DNA of 64,000 nucleotides, from positions 1 to 64,000 of the IMG/VR virus record IMGVR_UViG_3300043411_002794, one strand, 5' to 3'. Of this stretch, positions 9,211-16,796 are shown piece by piece; the first letter of the stretch is position 1, and every line of letters begins with the position of its first letter. The notes beneath the pieces are model-generated. The model worked only from the letters and a program-made list of their open reading frames with translations, ran no database searches and was not told where the DNA came from. Source of the DNA: a virus. The position numbers were made by a program, and so were the translations under genes.

Positions 9211-9242
9211 TACGGAAACTCCTCAACAAACGGGGCTGGATC

Positions 9243-10544
9243 ATGACGCTGGTATGGAGCCTGAATAACTGCACGGTGCGAGAACTCGACAATGCATCGA
9301 CTGTGTCGGTCGAGCGGGTTTCCCGACCCGGATCGGCGGTGAACAGCGATATGGGGCACTACGAGGCCAATCAGATCATCGACAAATGCGAGACGGTTCA
9401 CTGCGTGCACGTCGGGTCGGATCTGGTCGGGCTAGTTACCAGGCTGGAGCACGGGCGCGTGATGTTGGACGCCATCGTGCGGACGGAATTGAAGTTCCTC
9501 GGCCAAGCGGAGCTGTGGTTGCGGTTTGGCTTGACCATGCGGCAGGAGTATCCGGAGGCCTGGGACGACGATCTGCTCTACCTCTGGATGCGGTGGCAAT
9601 ACCTCTGCGGGACGCCCTGTCAATTGCACGCTACAGGGCTTGTGAAGCTGTTCTACGCCCTGAACTGGTCCCAGGTGACGCAGCTCGGTGAAGCCCGTCG
9701 CAACATCCAGCTCGATGAAGAGGGCGGCGCGCAGCCCGTAGCCGAGATCACCGTGCAGGCGAGTTGGACGGCGGCCCAACGACGATTCCTCGAGGAATTG
9801 CACAACCCGTTACGAGCAGCTGCGCGACGAGAGGCAGAACCGCAGGCAGGCGGACCGCAGCCGGCCGAGGCTACGGATATGTCGCTGGAAGCGCAATGGC
9901 GGCGGGCACAAGTGCGAAGCACGATCCCGCCCGGCCCTATCGGTACAACAGGCATTCCCGGGCCGACAGGGCCGGTCGGCGACCCGGGACCAACAGGACC
10001 ACGGGGCGTCCAAGGATACACTGGAATCGCAGGTCCGGTCGGCGTACAGCATGCAACACGACGACCCGAAGCAAACGCCTACATCGCGTCCCGCCTCGAT
10101 CAGGATCGCGTACACGATCAGTTATTGACGTCAGTAGGGGTGCCGAATGAGATGCAGGCAGCTTACCGAGAAATGAGTGGCGCAGACGCACCAAGCACCG
10201 GCAGCAGCATTCTCGACGGCGTTACCGGCAACACGATCGAAGCGAACGGCGGCTCCGGAGGAAACGGCGGCTACCAGATCATGGAAACCGGTATGACCGT
10301 CGGCCTCGACACGTCGCGGTTTGATCGGATGGAGTCGGACATTCAGCGACTCACGGGCGTGCTGACGTCTTTGATTTCTCGTCTCATGCCGCACGACGGG
10401 ATGTTGCACCAAGACCCGCGGCTAAGCGACCAACGGGCTGCCGACAACCGCCTGATGGCGTTGCAACAGGCTGCCGCAGCTCGCCAAGCTGCCGCAGCGC
10501 CAACACGGACGCAGTATCCGCTACCGCGGAGCCAGGATTGCTAA
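9243..10544 (+). CDS. collagen-like phage protein (433 aa)
   Basis: This is the only convincing plus-strand protein gene. The frame is open upstream to 9093, but the ATG at 9243 avoids overlapping the divergent gene; no strong ribosome site is visible. Residues 1-200 form a globular, Trp-rich domain. Residues about 225-265 are a run of roughly 12 G-x-y triplets rich in Pro and Thr (GPIGTTGIPGPTGP and on), then a Ser/Gly/Asn-rich linker, a predicted coiled-coil stretch (RMESDIQRLTGVLTSLIS) and an Ala/Gln tail. Collagen-like triplets trimerise phage tail fibres and head fibres, so a trimeric appendage is the likely role. The neighbour is the giant virion-like gene. Confidence 0.7.
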   Translation: MTLVWSLNNCTVRELDNASTVSVERVSRPGSAVNSDMGHYEANQIIDKCETVHCVHVGSDLVGLVTRLEHGRVMLDAIVRTELKFLGQAELWLRFGLTMRQEYPEAWDDDLLYLWMRWQYLCGTPCQLHATGLVKLFYALNWSQVTQLGEARRNIQLDEEGGAQPVAEITVQASWTAAQRRFLEELHNPLRAAARREAEPQAGGPQPAEATDMSLEAQWRRAQVRSTIPPGPIGTTGIPGPTGPVGDPGPTGPRGVQGYTGIAGPVGVQHATRRPEANAYIASRLDQDRVHDQLLTSVGVPNEMQAAYREMSGADAPSTGSSILDGVTGNTIEANGGSGGNGGYQIMETGMTVGLDTSRFDRMESDIQRLTGVLTSLISRLMPHDGMLHQDPRLSDQRAADNRLMALQQAAAARQAAAAPTRTQYPLPRSQDC

Positions 10545-10810
10545 AAGCGAGGTTCGGCGAGCTGTACCAGGTTACCAGGATCGGATCGTATCCCGGTTAT
10601 GTTCGCGTTCGCGATGGAGGGCCGCAGCATCCTAAGTCGCAACAGGGCCCGGTACACGGAAGGTCTTTGCTGGATTTTCGCCGCTAATCTTCCACACAAT
10701 GCAGAGTGTCCGCGCGGTGCTGATCGACAGAGTTGTACCAGCGACACCGGCGTTTCACTCGCCAGAACCTCGCAGGGCGTAAGTATGCCCTGCGAGGAAA
10801 AACTCGGCAA
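10545..10810. other. convergent intergenic region (266 bp)
   Basis: The region lies between the end of the plus-strand collagen-like gene and the end of the minus-strand 172-residue gene. Short frames exist on both strands, but none has a ribosome site or protein-like composition. The only structured element is the perfect hairpin at 10768-10797. Confidence 0.6.
10768..10797. terminator. perfect 11-bp hairpin between convergent genes
   Basis: Arms 10768-10778 and 10787-10797 pair perfectly around an 8-base loop. AAAAA follows on the plus strand, so there is no canonical T-run after the stem in the plus direction, and only TTCT follows in the minus direction. Its position between convergent genes suggests a terminator or an RNA 3'-end stabiliser, but the type is uncertain. 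Confidence 0.5.
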
Positions 10811-11329
10811 CTAGACCAAATCGATGCCGCGTCGCTTCTCCTGCACGGCCGGCACGGCGCCGGGCACGAAGTCATTGACCCAGGTCAAGCCGAGCTCGGC
10901 GAACTTGGTGGGCAACTGCAGGGCCAGTTGTTCGTGCCCCTGCACGCAGTGCCGATGACAATGCCAGGCCATCAACGGGGAGCAGTCGTTACGAGCGTCG
11001 ACGGACAGCGAAGACCACATCTGGTGATACATGTGCCCCTGCAGGATCACGCCGCTATTGGGCGTAATGCCGCTCAGAACGTCGTAGAACTGCATCACCT
11101 CGGTCGGGCCGATCGCCATGAGCAAGGCGCCCTTGGTGTCGCTGTTGGGCCCAGCGGCCGGGGGCATGATCCAAACACCCGTACCGACGCGTTCGGTGTG
11201 CGTCGGCCAGCGGCGAAAGAGTTCGTGGTGCGGCGGGAGATCCGACAAGCGGAGCGGGGCCGGTCGCAAGCGGCTCAGACAGCCGAGCGGGTGGAGATCG
11301 CCAATTACGTCTTCAACGAAAGTAGCCAT
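10811..11329 (-). CDS. hypothetical protein (172 aa)
   Basis: Unrecognised. It contains a His/Cys cluster (AWHCHRHCVQGHEQ, residues about 122-135) that could bind a metal. The ATG at 11329 lies two bases after a copy of the repeated GGTAATTAGAAACCC motif and has no Shine-Dalgarno sequence of its own. It is the last minus-strand gene before the convergent region. Confidence 0.7.
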   Translation of the reverse strand: MATFVEDVIGDLHPLGCLSRLRPAPLRLSDLPPHHELFRRWPTHTERVGTGVWIMPPAAGPNSDTKGALLMAIGPTEVMQFYDVLSGITPNSGVILQGHMYHQMWSSLSVDARNDCSPLMAWHCHRHCVQGHEQLALQLPTKFAELGLTWVNDFVPGAVPAVQEKRRGIDLV

Positions 11330-11331
11330 TT

Positions 11332-11346
11332 GGGTTTCTAATTACC
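11332..11346 (-). repeat. TAATTA-centred intergenic motif, copy 2
   Basis: GGTAATTAGAAACCC on the minus strand. It begins within the TAG stop of the upstream gene and ends two bases before the ATG at 11329. Confidence 0.75.
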
Positions 11347-11633
11347 TAAGTAGGGTCGTCGTACTCGCTGGTGTCGAACATCGCCCGGAACTCTTGGATG
11401 AGCTCGGTGAGGTCGGACGGCAGCGGTGCGTATTTCGTAATCGCCTGCAGCGCGGATCGCAGCATGGCGGACAGATCGGCGTCGGAGCAATGCACGACGT
11501 CGTCATTGGAATAACGCTGCACCGCGGCAACCAGATGCTCGTAAGCACGGTCGCCGCAGCCGGGATAACGCGAATCGAGAATGGCGGAGATCTCCCCGCA
11601 AATCGACTGAGCGATGACAAGTTCTCGGTACAT
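11346..11633 (-). CDS. hypothetical protein (95 aa)
   Basis: Small, predicted helical acidic protein (MYRELVIAQSICGEISAIL) with scattered cysteines. ATG start with a weak GAGA ribosome site; its stop runs into the repeated intergenic motif. Not recognised. Confidence 0.65.
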   Translation of the reverse strand: MYRELVIAQSICGEISAILDSRYPGCGDRAYEHLVAAVQRYSNDDVVHCSDADLSAMLRSALQAITKYAPLPSDLTELIQEFRAMFDTSEYDDPT

Positions 11634-11640
11634 AGATCTC

Positions 11641-12789
11641 TCAGCGGAAATCGGCTAAAGCTACGCGGCGGTCGTCCATGATCGCGACACCGGGGCGGGA
11701 AGGGGCAGGTATAGATGACTGACGGTTCCACCGCTGTATATTGGGTTGCTGCATACGGTAAGGCAGCACTTCGTCCATTCCAATGGCCGCATTAAGCTGC
11801 TGCCGGGAGTAATGTACCTCGGCGTAAAACTCCTCGAATTCATCGCCGACGGCCACCCGTTGCACCGGAAACTCAGCTACGGTCACCATCTCGTGCGGCC
11901 ACCGGCCGGGTATGCGCGACACCCGTTTCCACGAAGAATCCATCAACGGATAGTCGGTCGTCGATTCCAACGCACCCCCTGCCAGCAAATCATGCAGCGG
12001 AAACATACTACGCGGAAACTGCGACTGATTCTGTGCTTCGCGTTTGTACAGGCGCTCGAACGGACTGCCAAGAAACGGATCGCTAGTGAAAGACAAGTGC
12101 AGATGCGAAAGCCGCGACCAATGCGGCAAGTACTTGCTCAGGTAATGCTGCAGCTCCTGCCAACCTAGCTGTCGCGTGGGATGCAAGAGATGTGCCGACA
12201 GCACGTGTTCGCGAACCATCACGTCGTCGCTGAACGGGAAGTCGTTACCTGCCCGCCGGACGGTCGCCGTGTCGGTGTAGAGGTATTCTCGCCGGGCCCA
12301 GCGTTTCATGGCTGCCCAGTGCTGCGGCGAGAACTTGTCGATCGTTGCTTGCCATGGATCCGGGCAGCTGCCGTTGATCCAGCGAAGCCAACGCCAACTG
12401 CTGCGAACACGACGGCGAGTGTCCGACGTACGCGTGAACCAAACGTGTCCTTGGTCATCAACACGCGCATCACCGGCGATGGTCGTCACGTACAGCCAAA
12501 CATAGGCGTTGTACGTTGTTTCGCTCGGCATACCGACCGGACCCGCGTCGCTTCGCTTCAGTTCCGGCAATTCATACAGCGACACGTGCCTGCGGCGCAT
12601 CGAATGAAGCGACGGAACCATATAACTCGGCTGCCTAAGCACAGCCACGGACTGGGCTGCGATCGTGCGCAGGGCAGACAAACGCGTGTGCGTGTAAAGC
12701 GCAATAGCAGATCGCGAGACACGACAGCGCACGCCCAGGGACCGCAACTCGCCGACGAGTCGCGATGCGTCGGGAGAAACAACAAGCAT
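11641..12789 (-). CDS. hypothetical protein (382 aa)
   Basis: Unrecognised, basic protein rich in Arg and aromatic residues (for example RRVRSSWRWLRWINGSCPDPW). There is no signal peptide or membrane segment. Its position in the block between the collagen-like gene and the portal suggests a structural or assembly role, which is inference only. Confidence 0.7.
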   Translation of the reverse strand: MLVVSPDASRLVGELRSLGVRCRVSRSAIALYTHTRLSALRTIAAQSVAVLRQPSYMVPSLHSMRRRHVSLYELPELKRSDAGPVGMPSETTYNAYVWLYVTTIAGDARVDDQGHVWFTRTSDTRRRVRSSWRWLRWINGSCPDPWQATIDKFSPQHWAAMKRWARREYLYTDTATVRRAGNDFPFSDDVMVREHVLSAHLLHPTRQLGWQELQHYLSKYLPHWSRLSHLHLSFTSDPFLGSPFERLYKREAQNQSQFPRSMFPLHDLLAGGALESTTDYPLMDSSWKRVSRIPGRWPHEMVTVAEFPVQRVAVGDEFEEFYAEVHYSRQQLNAAIGMDEVLPYRMQQPNIQRWNRQSSIPAPSRPGVAIMDDRRVALADFR

Positions 12790-12795
12790 GGCAGC

Positions 12796-13425
12796 TCAAT
12801 GAAAGCGAATTTCCGGAGTAATCGCCGACCGCCCTGGCGGCGGTGACGGAGGCGGCGGCGGATTCGGGGGACCCGACACCAACCCTGCCGAATATAACAA
12901 CCGTCCGCTGAGATCGCGAACTACGGCGCTGCGTCCCATGACGTTGGCGTGCATTCGTGCTCGGGCAATTGTGGCGAACGGGCTGGCCTGCGTGCCGTGG
13001 CCGTCTTCACGTCCCGTGGCACGATCAACATAAACGGTCAGCGGGGCGGCCGTGTTGACCACGGTGACGCCCATCCCCTGCAGGTGATCGGCCAGATTGG
13101 CTACCACGCGATCAATTGCAGCATCCGAGTCTTCTTGCGGCGGAATCGAAGAAGTGACGCTGGTCGCTACGTCCCCGTGTACCCGCGACGGGAGATTGAC
13201 GTTGAGCCCTTCCACCACGTGCCGCAGCTGCGGGCACGGATAGATGTTCGAGGCGTGCAGGATCTTATTGGCGGCCTCGACCATGGCCCGTACCACGGCG
13301 GCCCGCGAGGCGAGCGGCAACGGAGTCAGCGTAAAGGTCACCGTGCAGTCCGTGATCTCCCGCGCTGCGGCAGTCGGTAACGGGCCGTCATCCAGCCACA
13401 TACCGCGGGCGGGTTCGTCGCTCAT
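12796..13425 (-). CDS. putative tail/appendage protein with pectin-lyase-like motif (209 aa)
   Basis: Seen: residues about 140-180 contain YVDRATGREDGHGTQASPF followed by a short helix. This matches the start of many right-handed beta-helix (pectate-lyase-like, DUF1565-type) proteins, where Y-V-D/S-x-x-x-G-x-D-x-x-x-G-T/S-x-x-x-P-F-x-T-I is typical. The tail is poly-proline (NPPPPPSPPPG). The start at 13425 overlaps the previous TGA as ATGA. Only the entry strand of a beta-helix is present, so this may be an adaptor or fibre base rather than an enzyme. Confidence 0.6.
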   Translation of the reverse strand: MSDEPARGMWLDDGPLPTAAAREITDCTVTFTLTPLPLASRAAVVRAMVEAANKILHASNIYPCPQLRHVVEGLNVNLPSRVHGDVATSVTSSIPPQEDSDAAIDRVVANLADHLQGMGVTVVNTAAPLTVYVDRATGREDGHGTQASPFATIARARMHANVMGRSAVVRDLSGRLLYSAGLVSGPPNPPPPPSPPPGRSAITPEIRFH

Positions 13426-13682
13426 AAAGGACTCGGTGTTACGCGGAACTCGATGGCATGGCCGCCGAGTGATACCCAGCAGCAACTGTTCTCGTTACTG
13501 CCGAGCGAGATCTCGATCCACTTGTCGTTGACCGTACGAGGCTCACCGCCGCCATAAAGCCGAATCCGCTCTAGTCGCCCGCATTCCCGGGTGTACTTAG
13601 CGACACGGAACAACACCTCGTCAGCCGGACAGCCGTCGACGTGCTTACGTAGCTCCGCTAAGAACGTCTGTATTGTGGCCAT
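13422..13682 (-). CDS. hypothetical protein (86 aa)
   Basis: Small unrecognised protein. The ATG at 13682 (MATIQTFLAELRKHV) has GAGG seven bases upstream and is preferred to a TTG at 13700. It ends in an overlap with the following gene. Confidence 0.65.
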   Translation of the reverse strand: MATIQTFLAELRKHVDGCPADEVLFRVAKYTRECGRLERIRLYGGGEPRTVNDKWIEISLGSNENSCCWVSLGGHAIEFRVTPSPL

Positions 13683-13715
13683 CCGTGACCCTCGTACCAA
13701 AGTCGCATCGTACGA

Positions 13716-14387
13716 CTACGCGACGGCTGGAACCAGAGCTTTCTGATATCGCTCCGGCATATGTTGCCAAATATTACCGGCCACGACGTCCGGCAGGCGA
13801 TCACCGTTGATGGTATTGCAACGAGTGCCGGCCGTGAATTGCGCGTCGGGTTGGATGTAAATATTGAACGTCTGTCGGCGAGCTAGGATCATCGACGTCG
13901 GCATTGCCTCAAATCGATCGTGCTGATTCATCTGTCGCCGCTGAAACGCCGTCTCCGCGTCAACATCCAGCACGAGGTACAAATTCGGCTGGATCGTGCA
14001 GTGCCGAATCAAATCAAGTATCAGCGTGCGGGAAACCCCCGGCAAATTTCCTTGATACGCCAACAGGGAAAGCGTCCAACGATCAGCGACAACCACCTCG
14101 TCGTTAGCCATCCGCTCTTTGACGATATCCACCGTCTCGCGACGAGCCGCTGCAAACAGCAGGGCCTGTGTGTCGGGCAGCATCGGCAAATCCTTGTCGA
14201 GCAGCAACTCCCGCAGCTTTTTGCCTACGGGAGTTGTGCCCGGGTCTTGCACCAGGAACGCCGGATGCCCGCCGGCCTGCAGCGAATCGACCAAACGCTT
14301 TGCCTGGGTCGTCTTGCCGCAGCCGTCGATACCGTCGAGCGCGACGAAGTAGCCTTTACGCGTCTCGTTTTTGGGTTGCTCGGACAT
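13716..14387 (-). CDS. tmk: thymidylate kinase
   Basis: A 223-residue dTMP kinase-like protein that would phosphorylate dTMP to dTDP for phage DNA synthesis. Seen: a P-loop GIDGCGKTT at residues 19-27; DPGTTPVG in place of the usual REPGGTPLGE; and ADRWTLSLLAYQG matching the conserved DRY/F-SxxAYQ segment. Length is close to bacterial Tmk (about 210). AAGGA lies eight bases upstream of the ATG. The DR motif is intact; the EPGG to DPGT change could alter nucleobase preference, possibly toward a modified dNMP, but that is speculative. Confidence 0.85.
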   Translation of the reverse strand: MSEQPKNETRKGYFVALDGIDGCGKTTQAKRLVDSLQAGGHPAFLVQDPGTTPVGKKLRELLLDKDLPMLPDTQALLFAAARRETVDIVKERMANDEVVVADRWTLSLLAYQGNLPGVSRTLILDLIRHCTIQPNLYLVLDVDAETAFQRRQMNQHDRFEAMPTSMILARRQTFNIYIQPDAQFTAGTRCNTINGDRLPDVVAGNIWQHMPERYQKALVPAVA

Positions 14388-14745
14388 GTCTCAAATCCTT
14401 AGGGCCTGTGATGGGATAATCGCCCATCTGAATCGTACTGCTCTTGCTGCCTCGCGAGAGGTTGGCGCCCATCGCGTCAATGCCGCCGTTTTGATTCGGG
14501 GCGGCGATCGCCGGAATGAACGCCAGGTCGGTGCCGTCGGCCAGATGCAGCGCAATCCCGGCCTCCGTGTAGACCAGCGACTGCGGCGCCATCTTGGTCA
14601 GTTGATCACGAGCATGCGTGATGAACTTGTGGAGGAATGCATTCTCCGCCTCGCTCGGCGGTTCGCCGATATCCGCTACGGAGTCGTAGAATTGTTGGAG
14701 GAGATGGCCGAGGAGATCTTGGGTTTCGTTGTCGGTAGGGGGCAT
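14356..14745 (-). CDS. hypothetical protein (129 aa)
   Basis: Unrecognised. The N-terminal half is helical and the C-terminal half is a Gly/Ala/Asn-rich, likely beta region (GIALHLADGTDLAFIPAI). It overlaps tmk by 32 bases in another frame, at the low end of the longer overlaps in this window. Confidence 0.6.
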   Translation of the reverse strand: MPPTDNETQDLLGHLLQQFYDSVADIGEPPSEAENAFLHKFITHARDQLTKMAPQSLVYTEAGIALHLADGTDLAFIPAIAAPNQNGGIDAMGANLSRGSKSSTIQMGDYPITGPKDLRHVRATQKRDA

Positions 14746-15539
14746 TTCGGTACTCGCTTTCTGGTGGTCGGCGGAGCGTGGTTGTTGCGGGCCGTGGCCA
14801 TGTGCGGCCGCGTTCGTAATGCTTGTTTGAGGTAAGCTTCGACGCCGCCAAGATGATTGTCAACTTCACGGATCCATTGCCGGATCGGACCCCGCCGCGG
14901 AATCGCGTGCAGACAATCCAGCAGGGCATGCATGGCGGCGGTTTGACCTGAGACGACGCGAGCAGCCTCTTCAAGCTGTTCGCGTCGTACCAGTTTGTTC
15001 TCCACCAAACTCTTGATCCAATCGGTCTGGTTGGCGGCCGTCAGCGAGACATCGGCCAGGCTGATGAGCTGGGCGGCAATACCGCCCTCCGAAACACGTG
15101 CACGTAGATCAAGATCTCGCTTGGGTAACGGCAGCCGCGGATCGTAGGACACGGCTGCCAGCAGATCCGCTACGCTGACATTTGTGACGTCGTTGATCTC
15201 CTCGTAAGTACGGCCGAAGCGGCTCATCAGTGCGAACATGCGGCAGACGTGCCGCGAGTGTTCGATCATCTCCTGCCACTTGGGCAGAATAAAATCGATA
15301 TTCCGGAATTGTCGTCGCCACAGTTTCTCGGTTGCGGCCTGGAGATCGTCGGCGTAGCTGCAATACGCCTGGCCGGTGGGTAGGCGTGCATCGCCGTAAC
15401 ACCCGTCGGCGTAGACAGTAGTGGCCGTAAAATCGAGCGGTATCCGTACCACCAAACAGTACCTATTTGTACAAGGACTTCCTGACCAGGCTGCAATCGT
15501 AACCCGCGTTTCCGCGAATTGTAAAGCAACTAGGCACAA
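14676..15539 (-). CDS. hypothetical protein (up to 287 aa)
   Basis: Unrecognised mostly helical protein. The start is uncertain. The longest frame begins at a TTG at 15539 inside the end of the glycosyltransferase gene without a ribosome site. A TTG/GTG pair at 15455/15452 preceding VRIPLDFTATTVYADG is a more protein-like beginning. The last 70 bases overlap the next gene in a different frame. Confidence 0.55.
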   Translation of the reverse strand: MCLVALQFAETRVTIAAWSGSPCTNRYCLVVRIPLDFTATTVYADGCYGDARLPTGQAYCSYADDLQAATEKLWRRQFRNIDFILPKWQEMIEHSRHVCRMFALMSRFGRTYEEINDVTNVSVADLLAAVSYDPRLPLPKRDLDLRARVSEGGIAAQLISLADVSLTAANQTDWIKSLVENKLVRREQLEEAARVVSGQTAAMHALLDCLHAIPRRGPIRQWIREVDNHLGGVEAYLKQALRTRPHMATARNNHAPPTTRKRVPKCPLPTTKPKISSAISSNNSTTP

Positions 15540-16561
15540 AGAACGCCGTTCCAGAAGGCGTCAAAGCAGGCCCGGCGGTCGAGTAAATAGTCCGGTTCGG
15601 TAGGCCGCATGGCGGGAATCATCAACGGATCGATGAGCACGCCGAGAAGGAACTGCAAATAGGTTGCGTAGTCCGGGACCACGGTCGGGATGCCCAGTGC
15701 GTTCTCTCGCAGCTTGCAGGGCACGACCACCGAATCCGTATTGGTGATCATGTTTTCGGCTACAGGCGAAGCGAACGCCAACACCGGCGTACCGACCGCT
15801 AACGAGTACATCGCCCCATAGGCCATGTTGTCCTGCAGGCAGGGCCAAAGCGTCAGATCATGCTGCTGGAACAACAAGGGCCGGTCGTGCTCCCGGATAC
15901 TCGGTAGCAGTGTCAAACGCCCGCCGCGGCTCAGCCCGCGTAACTGGGAAAGCTCGTCGCCCTGCCAGCGACTAGGTACGTAACTCACGGTGATCGTAGT
16001 GTCCGGACAGGTCATCAAAACCTGATCCAACATTGCCCCAATTTCCGGCGAGAACTGCGGGCAGAGCAAGTCCGTGGGCAACAGTACGCGAGGCGCAAGT
16101 ACCGGCGTCGTATCGTCCTGCGTCGTGATCGGTAGCCCGGCGTCCCAGTGGCATACTATGACATTAGTAAGCTTCCACCGTTTGCGGAGCACCGTGGCGA
16201 CGACCTTACTAGGGCAAAGCACCAACGAGGCCTGCTTGAGGGCCTTACGATCACACGTACGCAGCTCGTGCCAAAGCACCAAGACAACCGTCCGCTTGCC
16301 CTGCTTGGTCGCCCAGTGGATCTGCCCCTCGGGCGGCACGTGCGTCCAGAAGATGACGTTCTGTTTGGCGGCCCACTCGGTGAACTTGCCTGGGCCTGCG
16401 GCAATGACCGCCGAATCCCAGATCCTGCAGACGCGGGCCTGGTGGCGATCGTCCGTAAGCAAGCTGGCATCCCAGCCGCGTCGCTTCGCGTGCTCGGCTA
16501 CGCGGATTGCCGCGTAGGTTGCCTCGTGGCGATGGTATCGCGTATAGACGCCCAGCCGCAT
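15530..16561 (-). CDS. GT-B-fold glycosyltransferase
   Basis: A 343-residue protein with the organisation of GT-B (GT1/GT4-like) glycosyltransferases. The N-terminal Rossmann half begins MRLGVYTRYHRHEATY; the linker carries LVLCPSKVVATVLRKRW, the usual 'presumed Ser-Lys' acceptor region; the C-terminal half has LLPSIREHDRPLLFQQHDLT and NMAYGAMYSLAVGTPVLAF, matching the donor-binding E/G-rich segment before the conserved 'G-x-P-V' turn. It would transfer a sugar to a virion protein, phage DNA or a host surface glycan. The acceptor cannot be told from sequence. The start overlaps the upstream stop as TAATG. Confidence 0.7.
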   Translation of the reverse strand: MRLGVYTRYHRHEATYAAIRVAEHAKRRGWDASLLTDDRHQARVCRIWDSAVIAAGPGKFTEWAAKQNVIFWTHVPPEGQIHWATKQGKRTVVLVLWHELRTCDRKALKQASLVLCPSKVVATVLRKRWKLTNVIVCHWDAGLPITTQDDTTPVLAPRVLLPTDLLCPQFSPEIGAMLDQVLMTCPDTTITVSYVPSRWQGDELSQLRGLSRGGRLTLLPSIREHDRPLLFQQHDLTLWPCLQDNMAYGAMYSLAVGTPVLAFASPVAENMITNTDSVVVPCKLRENALGIPTVVPDYATYLQFLLGVLIDPLMIPAMRPTEPDYLLDRRACFDAFWNGVLCA

Positions 16562-16788
16562 TAGTAGGCCTTATCCAGCGCGTCCAATTCATTCATAAGC
16601 CGCTTGTATCCCTGTTCGTCCAAGGGACACGCCGGATCGGCAAATTGGTTCGTGATCCGGGCACGTACGGCCGCAAATTGATCCGAGCGGAACAGGTAGA
16701 TGAAGTGCTGAGAGTCGTCGGTGGCAACTTCATCCGGACAATATTGAATAACGAATAAGTCCTTCTTGACGGCAATGCGATTTGCCAT
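16561..16788 (-). CDS. small hypothetical protein (75 aa)
   Basis: Unrecognised small protein (MANRIAVKKDLFVIQYCPDE). ATG start; the stop overlaps the start of the glycosyltransferase gene, which suggests coupled translation. It follows the portal gene by eight bases. Confidence 0.65.
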   Translation of the reverse strand: MANRIAVKKDLFVIQYCPDEVATDDSQHFIYLFRSDQFAAVRARITNQFADPACPLDEQGYKRLMNELDALDKAY

Positions 16789-16796
16789 GCATGCTC

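Noticed and set aside
10541-10810. An 89-codon minus-strand gene in the convergent gap
   Set aside because: No ribosome site, no protein-like composition, and it runs through the hairpin.
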